Part shown: positions 1 to 8,597 of the stretch, in pieces
Layout: the number at the start of each line of letters is the position of its first letter
Numbering within the stretch: the stretch's first letter is position 1
Source: JBBRHQ01 sp963725315
GTDB lineage: Bacteria; Actinomycetota; Thermoleophilia; Solirubrobacterales; 70-9
Length of the DNA: 64,000 nt
Assembly (NCBI GenBank): GCA_963725315.1
Contig: CAVRYA010000001.1
Span: forward strand, 186,001-250,000
Reading direction: 5' to 3'
Made by a program: the position numbers and the translations under genes
Notes under the pieces: generated by a model
Told to the model about the DNA's origin: nothing
The model's database searches: none
What the model saw: the letters and a program-made list of their open reading frames with translations, nothing else

Positions 1-2061
1 GCGTAGTGCCGCGCCAGCTCGGAGACATGTCGCGGGTCGTTGCCGTGGTGGCCTTCGAGGACCGCCGCAAGGCGGCGGTGCAGCGCCGCCCGGCGGCCGC
101 GCGGGACCCCGGCGTAGACGGTCTGGCGGAACAGCGCGTGGGAGAATGCGTAGCTCTCCAGCGTCCCCGGCACGTCCGCCAAGAGGCCGGCGGCGACCGC
201 CGCCTCGAGTGCGGCGATCACTTCCTCGCCCGGCATCTCGGAGACCTCGATCACCAGCTCGGAGTCGAACTCGCTGCCGATAACCGAGGCGACCTCGAGC
301 ACCCGGACCGGACCCTCGCCCAGCTCCCCGACGCGGTGGCCGATCGCCTCCCGCACCAGGTCCGGGACGCCGCTCGCGTAGATCGCTCCCGGGCGTCGCC
401 CGATCGCTCCTCCCTCGCGGGAGGCGGAGATGTGATTGACGAGGGCCTCGATCAGGAAGGGGTTTCCGCCGGTCTCCGCCTGGATCGCCTCGGTCAGGCC
501 CGGCTCGGGCGCCGAGCCCCGGATCGAGGCGATCAGCTCCCGCACCTCCGCCGTGCTCAGGCCCGAGAGGTGCTGGCGCTCGAACAGGCCCTCCCGCCCG
601 AGGTCCGCGAGCGTCTCGGCCAGGGCTTCGCTCGGCTCGGTCTCGCGGTAGGCGGCGAGCACCATCAGGGCCGTACGGTGGGACGAGCGGCCGATGTGGC
701 GAAGCATCATCAGCGAGCCAGGGTCCGCCCAGTGGACGTCGTCGAGGACCAGCAGCAGCGGCCGCCGGGCGCTGAGCGCGGCGAAGCATCCCGCGACCGC
801 CTCGAAGAGTCGCTCCCTGCCGACGTCGGAAGGGACCGACGGCGACTGGCTGGTCTGCACCGAGATCTCCGGTACCAGGCTGGCGAGGGCGCCGGCGTGC
901 GCTCCGAGGTCGCGCTCGATCTCGGCGGCCGGGGAGTTGAGCACCCAGTGGCGCAGCGCCTCGACGAAGGGCTGGAAGTCGAGGCTCGCCTGCTCGTCGG
1001 CCCGGCCGTAGAGGACGCCACCCCCGCCATCGTGGACGCGGACGGCGAACTCGGTCGCCAGCCGGGTCTTGCCGACTCCGGGGTCGCCGCCGAGAAAGAC
1101 GAGGTTGCGGACGCCCTCCGCTCGCGTCTCGCTCCACAGGGACTCGAGGCGCTCCAGCTCGGCGGCGCGGCCGATGAAGGGGCTGCGCCGGCGCGGGACG
1201 AGCCAGGTGGGCAGGGGAAGCCGGCTGGGCGCCTCGTCGGCCGGCTCCGTCCCGGCCACCCCGATGGCCGCCTCGGCTCTCGAACCCCTCGCCTTCGTCG
1301 GCGCTTCCGCCGAGCAGCTTGCGATGCAGGGTCTGGGCCTCGCCGCCGGGCGCGCTGCCTAGCTCCTCGGCGAGCAGGTTCCTGAGATCGTCGTAGGTTC
1401 GCAGCGCCTCGGCGGTGTTCCCCGATGCGACCAGAGCTCGCATCAGCAGCACGTAGCCGGACTCCCGGAAAGGCGCTTCCCGGATCAGCGCCCGGGCCGA
1501 ACGCTCGGCGCCGGCCAGCTCGGAGCCCCCCAGACCGATCCCCGCCCTGGCGATGATCTCCCGGGCGCGAAGGTGGAGCTCCTCGAGCTCGTGCCGGGCC
1601 TCATCCACCCAGGGGGCCTCGGAGCCGGAGAGGAAGGGACGCCCGGAGATGTTGAGCGCGATGTGGGCGTGGACCCAGGCGTCCTTCCAGTCGGCGGCCC
1701 GCAGCGCCGACCCGGCGGCGACGATCGCCCGGTCCGCCGCCTCGACGTCGATCCAGGTGTTCTCCGGCAGGCGCAGCTCGACCGCGTCACGGCCCGCCAG
1801 CGCCCCGGAGCCGAGAGCCGTGCGGAGGCGGGAGAGCTGCGTGCGCAGCGCGGCCGGGGGATCGGAGGGAGGAGATTCGGGCCAAATCGCCGCGATCAGC
1901 TCATCGCGACTTACCGGCCTGCCGCGGTTTAGGACCAGGTAGGCAAGCAGGATCCGACCCTGCCTGCCACGAAGGGCAGGCGTCACATGCCTGCCCTCGA
2001 CATCGGCTTTCAGCCGTCCGCAGAGCTGGATCCGGGTCGAGCCCGAATCCGAGGGCGGCAT
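1..2061 (-). CDS. SARP/AfsR-type transcriptional regulator with AAA ATPase domain (5' part; apparent frameshift)
   Basis: Reads leftward from an ATG at 2061 and runs off the left edge. The first ~240 codons give an OmpR-like winged-helix region (RGRQGRILLAYLVLNRGRPV, DELIAAIWP) followed by a BTAD tetratricopeptide region (SGRPFLSGSEAPWVDEAR, ALIREAPFRESGYVLLMRAL). The second part, in a different frame, has a Walker A motif (GGDPGVGKTRL) near 1070 and a Walker B (LLLVLDDVHWADPGS) near 740, as in ATPases of LuxR/SARP regulators. The two parts differ by one base: the ATPase frame is closed upstream by a TAG at 1359-1361, so the shift lies roughly between 1200 and 1358. One extra base in the linker explains it; two separate genes is the alternative. 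Such proteins usually activate nearby biosynthetic or secretion genes, but the target is not visible here. It is divergent from the gene at 2129. Confidence 0.8.
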   Translation of the reverse strand, partial: MPPSDSGSTRIQLCGRLKADVEGRHVTPALRGRQGRILLAYLVLNRGRPVSRDELIAAIWPESPPSDPPAALRTQLSRLRTALGSGALAGRDAVELRLPENTWIDVEAADRAIVAAGSALRAADWKDAWVHAHIALNISGRPFLSGSEAPWVDEARHELEELHLRAREIIARAGIGLGGSELAGAERSARALIREAPFRESGYVLLMRALVASGNTAEALRTYDDLRNLLAEELGSAPGGEAQTLHRKLLGGSADEGEGFESRGGHRGGRDGAGRRGAQPASPAHLARPAPAQPLHRPRRRAGAPRVPVERDASGGRPQPRLSRRRPRSRQDPAGDRVRRPRPRWRGWRPLRPGRRAGEPRLPALRRGAAPLGAQLPGRRDRARPRSARRRPRQPGTGDLGADQPVAVGPFRRRQGATLRGGRGMLRRAQRPAAAAAGPRRRPLGGPWLADDASPHRPLVPPYGPDGARRLPRDRAERSPGRDARGPRAGGPVRAPAPLGPEHGGGAGADRLDPGLGARAGPDRGDPGGDRRKPLPDRGPRQSHLRLPRGRSDRATPGSDLRERRPGPGAGGDRPPRRGAGRGSGPGARGRLGYRQRVRLRAGDRGLRDAGRGSDRRTRGGGRRRPLGGRAGDAGELRILPRAVPPDRLRRGPARPPGGAAPPPCGGPRRPPRQRPATCLRAGAALR

Positions 2062-2128
2062 CGATGGAAACGATTCGGAAACGCTGTCAAGACGGGAGGG
2101 CAACACGCACCCATCAAGATCGGCCACA

Positions 2129-2329
2129 ATGAATGACAGCTTGACCCTCGACACTCAAGGGCCAGAGTTGATTCTCCGATGTGAATGCGGAGCAATCGTG
2201 ATCGCCTATGGAGAGCGGCGCCTGGTCGAGTTGGCAAGGCTCCATTTCGCCGAGTTCCACCCGGATCTCGGCGCGGAGATGCCGGCAGACCTGATTCTGG
2301 CCATGGCAGAGGAAAAGGAGAAGCGATGA
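2129..2329 (+). CDS. small DUF1059-like protein
   Basis: 66 codons from ATG. A CECG cysteine pair near residues 18-21 is followed by a helix ending in LHFAEFHPD, which resembles the short DUF1059 pattern (cysteines, then His and a His-Pro before an acidic tail); this family match is from memory of the pattern and is tentative. The stop overlaps the start of the LPXTG protein (ATGA), so it heads a three-gene unit with that protein and the sugar transferase. Function unknown; metal binding through Cys/His is possible. Confidence 0.6.
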   Translation: MNDSLTLDTQGPELILRCECGAIVIAYGERRLVELARLHFAEFHPDLGAEMPADLILAMAEEKEKR

Positions 2330-2643
2330 AGAAGCGAACCGGTCTGCGCATGGCGATGCTGGCTCTGGCGGTTACCGCCGTGCTGGCGCTGCCCGCGCAG
2401 GCCATTGCAGGCAACAATTGCTCCACCACGGACCCGACCGCCTCGCAGTACTGCCCGCCGACCAAGGTGATCGGCAGCGGTAGCGCCTCGGGCTCGGCGG
2501 CCGTTGACGGCACCAGCAGCTCTGGCTCGCTGCCGTTCACCGGCCTCGATGTGATCTCCCTGTTGGCGATCGCCGCGGCGCTCACCGGCGCAGGACTGGT
2601 GCTGCGGCGCCTGACTGTCGGCGGAGGCGAGCGCAGCTCGTGA
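2326..2643 (+). CDS. small secreted protein with LPFTG sortase-type anchor
   Basis: 105 residues, with the ATG overlapping the previous stop. An N-terminal signal peptide (KKRTGLRMAMLALAVTAVLA, then an AQA cleavage-like site) precedes a short Ser/Gly/Thr-rich mature region holding two cysteines. The C-terminus is a classical cell-wall sorting signal: LPFTG, a hydrophobic stretch (LDVISLLAIAAALTGAGLVL) and a positive tail (RRLTVGGGERSS). An earlier in-frame start at 2185 would remove the signal peptide and is rejected. The folded part is only ~40 residues, so this is more likely a small surface or scaffold protein than an enzyme. No sortase gene is present in the window. Its stop overlaps the GTG of the glycosyltransferase, implying co-expression with envelope polysaccharide synthesis. 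Confidence 0.8.
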   Translation: MKKRTGLRMAMLALAVTAVLALPAQAIAGNNCSTTDPTASQYCPPTKVIGSGSASGSAAVDGTSSSGSLPFTGLDVISLLAIAAALTGAGLVLRRLTVGGGERSS

Positions 2644-4094
2644 TCAACCGGGGCGAGACGGAGCCGCCGTACCTGACGGCGCTGCGTGCGCAGCGCCTGC
2701 TGGGCGTGTCCGCATTCCGTCTCGCCCCCGCTGCCGTGGCCGGCCTGATGGCAGGGAACCATCTGCACAGCGTCGGCCACGGCATCCTCGTCTTCGCCGC
2801 GGTCCTGCTCGTCAGCATGGCGCTCGATCGCGAGCGCTACCCGATTCATCTGATGCCCCTTGCGGGCGGGTTGCTGCGGGCCTTCGTGCCGGTGCTGGGT
2901 GTGGGCCTGGCGCTCGCCACCTTCGCCCTCGCCGGGCGTCCCGAGGCGGTCTCGGCGATGGTCGCCCCGGTGATCGGCGCCTGGGCGGTGATGGCCTTTG
3001 CCGGCTGGAGCAAGGTCCGCTTCGAGACCTCGCGGCAGGTCCGCGTGGCCGTGATCGGATCGGCCGGGCTGGCCCGCGGGCTCCACGAGGAGCTGCGCAG
3101 CGCCGGCATCCGCGCCTACTCGGTGGTCGGCTGGATCGCCGGCAGCGCCCCCACGGCCGAGCCCGGGGGGAACGGCCCCCGGCGCCTGGGCTCCCTGGAA
3201 GAGGTCCGCGAGGTCGTCTCCAGCCACTCGATCGATCTTCTCGTTCACGCCAGCGTGCAGGCGTCCGGCGACGAGCCGCGCCACTCCCGCCTCGAGGTCT
3301 TCGAGCGGGTCGCCGCAAGCTGCCTCGACCTCCCGGTTCGCCTGATCGAGGCGAGCCAGCTCTACGAGCAGCTTCTCGGCCACGTGCCGCTGGGCCAGTC
3401 GAACTCCGCCTGGTTCCAGTACCTCCTGCACCCGCGCTACCGCCCCGGCCTGCCGGGCTCCAAGCGCGCCTTCGACGTCGTCATCGGCAGCCTGATGCTC
3501 GTCCTGCTCGCCCCGGTGATCGCCTCCCTGGCGCTGCTGATCAAGCTCACCGACGGCGGCCCGGTCTTCTACCGCCAGCGCCGCATGGGCGAGAGCGGCG
3601 AGGACTACGAGATGATCAAGCTTCGCTCGATGCGGGTCGCCGCCGAGGACGACGGCGCCCGCTGGTCGCAGGCCGACGACGATCGCGTCACCGCGGTCGG
3701 CCGCGCCATGCGCCGCACCCATCTCGACGAGGTCCCCCAGCTCTGGAACGTGATCCGCGGCGAGATGACGATCGTCGGTCCCCGGCCCGAGCGGCCCGAG
3801 CTGATCGCCGAGCTCGAGCGCAGCCTTCCCTACTACGACCGCCGCCACCTGGTCAAGCCGGGGATCGCCGGCTGGGCCCAGGCGCGCTGCGGCTACGGCG
3901 GATCGGAGGAGGGCACCGGCTGGAAGCTCTGCCACGACCTCTTCTACCTCAAGCACCGCTCGGTCTACTTCGACCTGCTGATCCTGATCGAGAACGTCCG
4001 GGTCTCGCTGCAGAGCGGCGTCCAGTTCAACGTCCGGGCGCCGCAGGAGCAGTTCATCCTCGGCCACGCGGCTTCCGAGTCTCGCGCGACGTAG
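2640..4094 (+). CDS. polyprenyl-phosphate sugar phosphotransferase (WcaJ/EPS initiating transferase family)
   Basis: 484 residues from GTG overlapping the upstream TGA. The N-terminal ~120 residues hold about four membrane segments. Residues ~135-250 form the CoA-binding_3-like Rossmann region (VAVIGSAGLARGLHEEL). The C-terminal half is the bacterial sugar transferase domain: membrane-entry segment SKRAFDVVIGSLMLVLLAPV, then GPVFYRQRRMG, KLRSMR, RRTHLDEVPQLWNVIRGEM and VGPRPERPE, ending with KPGIAGWAQ. The family transfers a sugar-1-phosphate to undecaprenyl phosphate at the inner face of the membrane, starting exopolysaccharide or glycan synthesis. All family motifs are intact; the sugar cannot be told. 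No other polysaccharide genes are adjacent. Confidence 0.92.
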   Translation: MINRGETEPPYLTALRAQRLLGVSAFRLAPAAVAGLMAGNHLHSVGHGILVFAAVLLVSMALDRERYPIHLMPLAGGLLRAFVPVLGVGLALATFALAGRPEAVSAMVAPVIGAWAVMAFAGWSKVRFETSRQVRVAVIGSAGLARGLHEELRSAGIRAYSVVGWIAGSAPTAEPGGNGPRRLGSLEEVREVVSSHSIDLLVHASVQASGDEPRHSRLEVFERVAASCLDLPVRLIEASQLYEQLLGHVPLGQSNSAWFQYLLHPRYRPGLPGSKRAFDVVIGSLMLVLLAPVIASLALLIKLTDGGPVFYRQRRMGESGEDYEMIKLRSMRVAAEDDGARWSQADDDRVTAVGRAMRRTHLDEVPQLWNVIRGEMTIVGPRPERPELIAELERSLPYYDRRHLVKPGIAGWAQARCGYGGSEEGTGWKLCHDLFYLKHRSVYFDLLILIENVRVSLQSGVQFNVRAPQEQFILGHAASESRAT

Positions 4095-4104
4095 CCAGGG
4101 ACTT

Positions 4105-4149
4105 GCACCGGCGCTCCCCGGCGGCAGGGGCTGGGGGATCTGCCGGTGC
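4105..4149. terminator. hairpin between convergent genes
   Basis: GCACCGGC at 4105-4112 pairs with GCCGGTGC at 4142-4149, with an inner CCCC/GGGG pair. It follows the sugar transferase stop by 10 bases and precedes genes on the opposite strand. There is no U-tract, as is common in GC-rich actinobacteria, so intrinsic terminator activity is inferred. A second small palindrome, CCCGGATCCGGG, follows at about 4149-4160. Confidence 0.4.
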
Positions 4150-4188
4150 CCGGATCCGGGCATGCGAGCGGGCCCGGGGTGGCGGCCC

Positions 4189-4353
4189 TCAGGCTCTTGG
4201 TCGGATGAACCAGGCCGCCGCGAGCGTGAACAGGAGCATCAGAAGCCCCGCCTCGACGATTCCCGCGATGAAGTAGGCGACCGCCAGCGCCCCCAGCGGC
4301 AGCGGGATCAGGAGGATGTCGCGGACCAGGCTTCCGAGTCGCCTCGTCAGCAG
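4189..4353 (-). CDS. possible small two-helix membrane protein (no clear start)
   Basis: The minus frame ending at the TGA at 4189-4191 encodes about 54 residues with two hydrophobic segments (DILLIPLPLGALAVAYFIAG and LLMLLFTLAAAWFI) and a basic tail. The frame is open back into the end of the ABC ATPase gene, but I find no ATG, GTG or TTG in it; only CTG codons at about 4350-4353. It may be a real gene whose start was lost to a one-base error like others in this window, or a chance open frame. The hydrophobic pattern is the only support. Confidence 0.3.
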   Translation of the reverse strand: MLTRRLGSLVRDILLIPLPLGALAVAYFIAGIVEAGLLMLLFTLAAAWFIRPRA

Positions 4354-4381
4354 AGAGCTCCGATCGGACCGGCCACCGGCC

Positions 4382-5147
4382 TCAGAGCACCTTGCCCAGG
4401 AAGTCCTTGGTCCGGGCGTGCTTCGGGTTGGCGATCACCTCGGCGGGATCGCCCGACTCGACCACCACCCCGCCGTCCATGAAGACGAGCGTGTCGCCGA
4501 CCTCGCGGGCAAAACCGATCTCATGGGTGACGGCGACCATCGTCATCCCTCCCTCCGCCAGCTTTCGCATCGCGTCGAGGACCTCGCCCACCAGCTCTGG
4601 GTCGAGCGCCGAGGTGGGCTCGTCGAAGAGCATCAGCTTCGGGTCCATCGCCAGGGCCCGGGCGATCGCCACCCGCTGCTGCTGGCCCCCCGAGAGCTGG
4701 GCCGGGATAGGCGTCGATCTTGTCCCCGAGGCCGACGCTGTCCAGCAGCTCCTTCGCCCTGGGGATCACCTCCTTCTTCGGCTCGCCCTTGACGAGGATC
4801 GGCGCCTCGGAGACGTTCCCCAGCGCCGTCATGTGGGGGAAGAGGTTGAAGCGCTGGAAGACCATCCCGATCTGCGCCCGCTCGGCGCAGACGTCGTTGT
4901 CGCGCAGCTCATGCAGCTTGTCCCCGCGCTGCTCGTAGCCGACCAGCTGCCCGTCGACGAAGAGGCGGCCGGCGTTGATCTTCTCCAGGTGGTTGATGCA
5001 GCGCAGGAAGGTCGACTTCCCCGAGCCGGAGGGCCCGAGCAGGCACATCACCTCGCCCGGCTGGACCGTCAGCGTGATCCCCTTCAGCACCTCGAGCAGC
5101 CCGAAGCGCTTGTGGACCTCTTCGGCTCTGAGCATCGGCTCAGCCAT
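4382..5147 (-). CDS. polar amino-acid ABC transporter ATPase (GlnQ family), interrupted by one-base frameshift
   Basis: The first part (from ATG at 5147) gives MLRAEEVHKRFGLLEVLKGI, Walker A GPSGSGKST, the Q-loop region MVFQRFNLFPHMT, and runs to KIDAYP. The frame then breaks at about 4701-4705. Dropping one G restores PAQLSGGQQQRVAIARALA (ABC signature) and Walker B LMLFDEPTSALDPELVGEVL plus the H-loop VAVTHEIGFAREV, ending at the TGA at 4382. The corrected protein would be 254 residues, normal for the family. It energises uptake of a polar amino acid with the permease and binding protein upstream; the ATG overlaps the permease stop by 8 bases. An extra base from sequencing is more likely than inactivation because everything else is conserved. 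Confidence 0.9.
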
Positions 5148-6111
5148 CGGCCTGCTCCTCCGGAGGGGGTTTCACCGTCGCGTGCTTGAACGAGAACACG
5201 TTCTTCCGCAGTCGCTGCAACGGCGTTGGCGGCTGATCGCGGGTCCCGCCGCGACCGAAGTAACGCTCGATGTAGTACTGGCCGGCTGTCAGCACGCTGG
5301 TCACTGCCAGATACCAGATGCTAGCCACGATCAGCAACGGGATCTGCTGGAAGGTGACCGAGTAGATGAGGGTCGCCGAGTAGAGCAGGTCCGAGACTGC
5401 GACGAAGGCGACCAGGGAGCTGTTCTTAAGCATCGAGATCGTCTCGTTGCCGGTCGGCGGCACGATCACCCGCATCGCCTGCGGCAAGACGATCCGGCGC
5501 ATCGTCTGCAGCCGCGACATCCCCAGAGCCTGCGACGCCTCGGTCTGACCCTCGTCGACCGAGATGATCCCGGCCCGCACGATCTCCGCCATGTAGGCGG
5601 CCTCGTTCAGCCCCAGGGCGAGGACCGCGCCGACGAAGGGGGTGATCACGTCGTTGGCGCTGCCTGACACGAAGACCGGCCCGCCGAAGGGGATTCCGAG
5701 GGAGATCGTCGGGTAGAGCGCCGAGATGAAGCTCCAGAAGAGGATCTGGACCAGCAGCGGCGTGCCGCGGAAAATCCAGATGTAGACCCAGCTGCCGCTG
5801 CTGACCAATGGGTTGCCCGAGAGCCGCATCACCGCCAGAATGGTGCCGAGCACGATCCCGATCACCATCGAAATCACGGTCAGCTCCAGGGTCACCACGA
5901 GGCCGTCGAGTATCCGGCTGTTGAACAGGTAGTCCCCGACGACCCCCCACTCGAAGCGCGGATTGGTCGCGATCGAGTTGATGATGACCACGGCCAGCAG
6001 CGCCACCAGCGCTGCCGTCACCCAGCGCCCGGGGTGCCGGACAGGGACGGCCTTTATGGCCTCAGGCTGCCCCTGTGGCTCGGGCGCTGCGATTGTCTCG
6101 GTTGAGGCCAT
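5140..6111 (-). CDS. polar amino-acid ABC transporter permease (HisM/GlnP family)
   Basis: 323 residues. After a ~30-residue cytoplasmic N-terminus come about five to six membrane helices. Family signatures include GLVVTLELTVISMVIGIVLG near the start of the transport domain, the FRGTPLLVQ motif, and the EAA loop (EAAYMAEIVRAGIISVDEGQ, EASQALGMSRLQTMRRIVLPQA). One permease gene only is present, so it probably forms a homodimer. It lies 18 bases downstream of the binding protein gene and overlaps the ATPase gene. Confidence 0.93.
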   Translation of the reverse strand: MASTETIAAPEPQGQPEAIKAVPVRHPGRWVTAALVALLAVVIINSIATNPRFEWGVVGDYLFNSRILDGLVVTLELTVISMVIGIVLGTILAVMRLSGNPLVSSGSWVYIWIFRGTPLLVQILFWSFISALYPTISLGIPFGGPVFVSGSANDVITPFVGAVLALGLNEAAYMAEIVRAGIISVDEGQTEASQALGMSRLQTMRRIVLPQAMRVIVPPTGNETISMLKNSSLVAFVAVSDLLYSATLIYSVTFQQIPLLIVASIWYLAVTSVLTAGQYYIERYFGRGGTRDQPPTPLQRLRKNVFSFKHATVKPPPEEQADG

Positions 6112-6129
6112 CAGCCTCGGCCCTTTGCG

Positions 6130-7065
6130 CTAGCTGATCGCGCCGTTTATCTGCGGGTTGTCGATTGCGCCCTTCTCGATGCCGTACTTCTTGAGGATCT
6201 TCTCGTAGGTGCCGTTGGCGATGATCGCCTTCAGCGCCGCCAGAACCGGCTTCGTGAGGCCGCTCCCCTTCGCCATCGCGATCCCGTACGGGGCGGTGTT
6301 GTAGACGTTCCCGGTGACCTTGAACTGACCGTTCGACTGCTCGACGATGTACTCGGCGACAGGGGAATCCGCCATGCCGATCTCCGCCCGGCCGCTGGAG
6401 ACCGCCAGGTTGGCGCCGTTCTGGTCCGGGAAGACGGTGACGTTGACGCCCGGCTTTCCGGCCGCCTTGCACTTCTTGTCCTGCGCGGTCGCGTCGATCT
6501 GCTGCGTGGTGCCCTTCTCCGCCGCGATGCTGTGGCCGCAGAGATCGCTCAGCCCGTTGACCGAGGTGCCGCCCGAGGCCTTGGTATAGAAGCCCGTTCC
6601 GGCGGTCAGATAGGTGACGAAGTCGACCACCTTCTGGCGGTCCTTGGTGTCGGTGAAGGCCGACATCCCGAGGTCGTACTTGCCGGAGCTCAAACCGGGG
6701 AGGATGCTGTCGAAGTTGGCGTTGACGAAGTTGAAGGGGACGCCCATCACCTCACCCAGCGCCTTGCCGATGTCGGGGTCGGCTCCGACGATCGTGCTGC
6801 CGTCCGTGGCGAACGACTCCATCGGCGGGTAGGTGGGGTCGGTGCCGACCGTGAGCGAGCCGTTCTTGTACTTCGACGGAACCAGGGCGGCGACCTTCGG
6901 ATCGACCTTGTTGGTCGGGATGGTCGCCGAGCTGGTCGAGGACGAGGTCGTATCAGAGCTGCTGCCGCAGCCAGCCGCGACGACGGCGACGAGAGCGAAG
7001 AACAGTGCCGCCAGCGGGACGGCCCAGAGCCGGGACTTTTGCCTCACGGGATTCCTCCGATCCAC
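6130..7065 (-). CDS. amino-acid ABC transporter substrate-binding lipoprotein (SBP family 3)
   Basis: 311 residues with an N-terminal lipoprotein signal (LAALFFALVAVVAAGCGSSS; lipobox AAGC) followed by a Ser/Thr-rich linker. The mature part shows the family-3 pattern: LTVGTDPTYPPMESF, ADPDIGKALGEVMG, FDSILPGLSSGKYDLGMSAF, DTKDRQKVVDFVTYL. It would capture the ligand outside the membrane for the downstream permease/ATPase. A GGAGGAAT ribosome-binding site lies just before the start. Ligand unknown; glutamine, glutamate, cystine or arginine are all possible. Confidence 0.92.
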   Translation of the reverse strand: MDRRNPVRQKSRLWAVPLAALFFALVAVVAAGCGSSSDTTSSSTSSATIPTNKVDPKVAALVPSKYKNGSLTVGTDPTYPPMESFATDGSTIVGADPDIGKALGEVMGVPFNFVNANFDSILPGLSSGKYDLGMSAFTDTKDRQKVVDFVTYLTAGTGFYTKASGGTSVNGLSDLCGHSIAAEKGTTQQIDATAQDKKCKAAGKPGVNVTVFPDQNGANLAVSSGRAEIGMADSPVAEYIVEQSNGQFKVTGNVYNTAPYGIAMAKGSGLTKPVLAALKAIIANGTYEKILKKYGIEKGAIDNPQINGAIS

Positions 7066-7184
7066 GAAACAAGAATTGACTGGGGGTTGCGAATCTATCG
7101 CGTAAGGACGGACCGGTGGGAACCGCGTACTACACTTTCTGAAGTAGAGTCCTGCGTAGCGGCCCCGAAGCCTTCAACAGAGAC

Positions 7185-8156
7185 GTGCCGATGCTCCAAG
7201 ACGAACTCCTCAACCGCCCTTGCGGCGGGCGCTTCGGCGACATCGTCGAGTCGATCGGCCACACCCCGCTGGTCGAGCTGCAGCGCCTCTCGCCAAAGGC
7301 CGGGGTGCGGATCTACGCCAAGCTCGAGGGCCGCAACCCGACCGGGTCGGTCAAGGACCGGGTCGCCCGGGCGATGATCGACGCCGCCGAGGAGGAAGGG
7401 GCCATCGAGCCCGGGCAGACGCTGCTCGAGCCGACCTCCGGCAACACCGGGATCTCGCTGGCGATGATCTGCCGCCGCAAGGGCTACCCGCTGAAGGTGG
7501 TGATGCCCGACAACGTCACCGAGGAGCGCACCCAGCTCTTGCGGATGTACGGGGCCGAGATCGTCTACTCGGAGGGCGCCAAGGGCTCCAACGGCGCGGT
7601 CGAGCTGGCCCTGGAGATGTCCGATGACCCGCAGTACTACATGCCCTACCAGTACGGCAACGAGGCCAACCCTCGCGCCCACTACGAGGGCACCGCGGTC
7701 GAGATCCTCGAAGAGCTCGACGAGGTGACGGCGTTCGTCGCCGGGCTCGGCACCGGCGGCACGCTGATGGGCAACGGGCGCCGGCTCAAGGAGGAGAACC
7801 CGGAGACGATGATCGTCGCCGCCGAGCCGATGCAGGGTGAGCTGGTGCAGGGCCTGCGCTCGCTCGATGACGGCTTCATCCCACCGATCATCGACCTCTC
7901 GATCCTCGACCGCAAGATCATGGTCTCCAACCACGACGCAATCGTCTGGACCAAGCGCCTGCTCTCGGAAGAGGGGATCTTCGCCGGCGTCTCCTCGGGG
8001 GCGATCGCCGCGATCGCGGCTCGCATCGCCGGCGAGCTGGACGGCGGCAACGTCGTCTTCCTGATTCCCGACGACGGCTGGAAGTACCTCTCCTCCGGTG
8101 TCTACACGAAGCCGATCGAGGAGCTCGAGGGGATCGATTCGACCGTCTGGTGGTAG
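7185..8156 (+). CDS. cysM: PLP-dependent cysteine synthase, CysM type
   Basis: 323 residues from GTG 7185 (an ATG two codons later at 7191 is equally likely). PLP-binding lysine in NPTGSVKDR (Lys57), phosphate/substrate loops PTSGNTG (84-89) and GTGGT (189-193), and an SSGA loop near the C-terminus mark a fold-type II beta-substituted alanine synthase. The family makes cysteine from an activated serine and a sulfur donor. The next gene is a JAMM peptidase like Mec, the pairing seen in Mycobacterium tuberculosis, where CysM uses the thiocarboxylated carrier CysO and Mec releases cysteine. That makes CysM more likely than plain CysK. No CysO carrier gene is visible in the window. Confidence 0.88.
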   Translation: MPMLQDELLNRPCGGRFGDIVESIGHTPLVELQRLSPKAGVRIYAKLEGRNPTGSVKDRVARAMIDAAEEEGAIEPGQTLLEPTSGNTGISLAMICRRKGYPLKVVMPDNVTEERTQLLRMYGAEIVYSEGAKGSNGAVELALEMSDDPQYYMPYQYGNEANPRAHYEGTAVEILEELDEVTAFVAGLGTGGTLMGNGRRLKEENPETMIVAAEPMQGELVQGLRSLDDGFIPPIIDLSILDRKIMVSNHDAIVWTKRLLSEEGIFAGVSSGAIAAIAARIAGELDGGNVVFLIPDDGWKYLSSGVYTKPIEELEGIDSTVWW

Positions 8157-8198
8157 GCCCCGTGCCGCCAGGGCCCCGCTGCTAGCCTCGCCGCGCCG

Positions 8199-8597
8199 AT
8201 GATGTTCAGCCCCGAGCTGATCGAAGAGATGGTCGCCCACGCCCGCTCCGAGGCGCCGAACGAATGCTGCGGCATGGTCGGCGGTCGCGACGGGATCCCA
8301 GTGACCGTCTACCGGGCCGCCAACGCGGAGGCCAGCCCGCTGCGCTACTCGATCGCCCCGGACGAGCAGTTCCGGCTGATGCGCGAGATCGAGGATGCCG
8401 GGGAGGAGCTGGCGGCGATCTATCACTCGCACACCAAGTCGGCCGCCTACCCCTCCCAGACCGACGTCAACCTCGCCGGCTGGCCCGACGCGGTCTACGT
8501 GATCGTCTCCCTCGAGGAACCCGAGAGCCCCGACGTTCGCGGCTTCTGGATCCGCGACGGCGAGATCAGCGATGCCGGGCTCCTGGTCGGCGGCTAG
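8199..8597 (+). CDS. mec: JAMM/MPN metalloprotease, Mec-like (CysO-cysteine hydrolase)
   Basis: 132 residues. Zinc-site residues of the JAMM family are present: Glu22 in NECCG, then His76-x-His78 and Asp89 in YHSHTKSAAYPSQTD. The family cleaves isopeptide-like bonds; in mycobacteria Mec frees cysteine from the CysO-cysteine adduct. It follows cysM by 42 bases, and the downstream zinc-ribbon gene starts inside its last codons. The role is inferred from motif plus neighbour. Confidence 0.85.
   Translation: MMFSPELIEEMVAHARSEAPNECCGMVGGRDGIPVTVYRAANAEASPLRYSIAPDEQFRLMREIEDAGEELAAIYHSHTKSAAYPSQTDVNLAGWPDAVYVIVSLEEPESPDVRGFWIRDGEISDAGLLVGG

Noticed and set aside
6..1385. 459-codon plus-strand open frame
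   Set aside because: Antisense to the SARP/ATPase regulator, whose Walker motifs are on the minus strand. The plus translation is low-complexity Arg/Asp/Gly-rich, typical of GC-rich shadow frames.
2010..4163. 717-codon minus-strand open frame
   Set aside because: Antisense to the LPFTG protein and the sugar transferase, both of which have strong motifs. No family signal in the minus translation.
7095..8432. 445-codon minus-strand open frame
   Set aside because: Antisense to cysM and mec; no recognisable domain.
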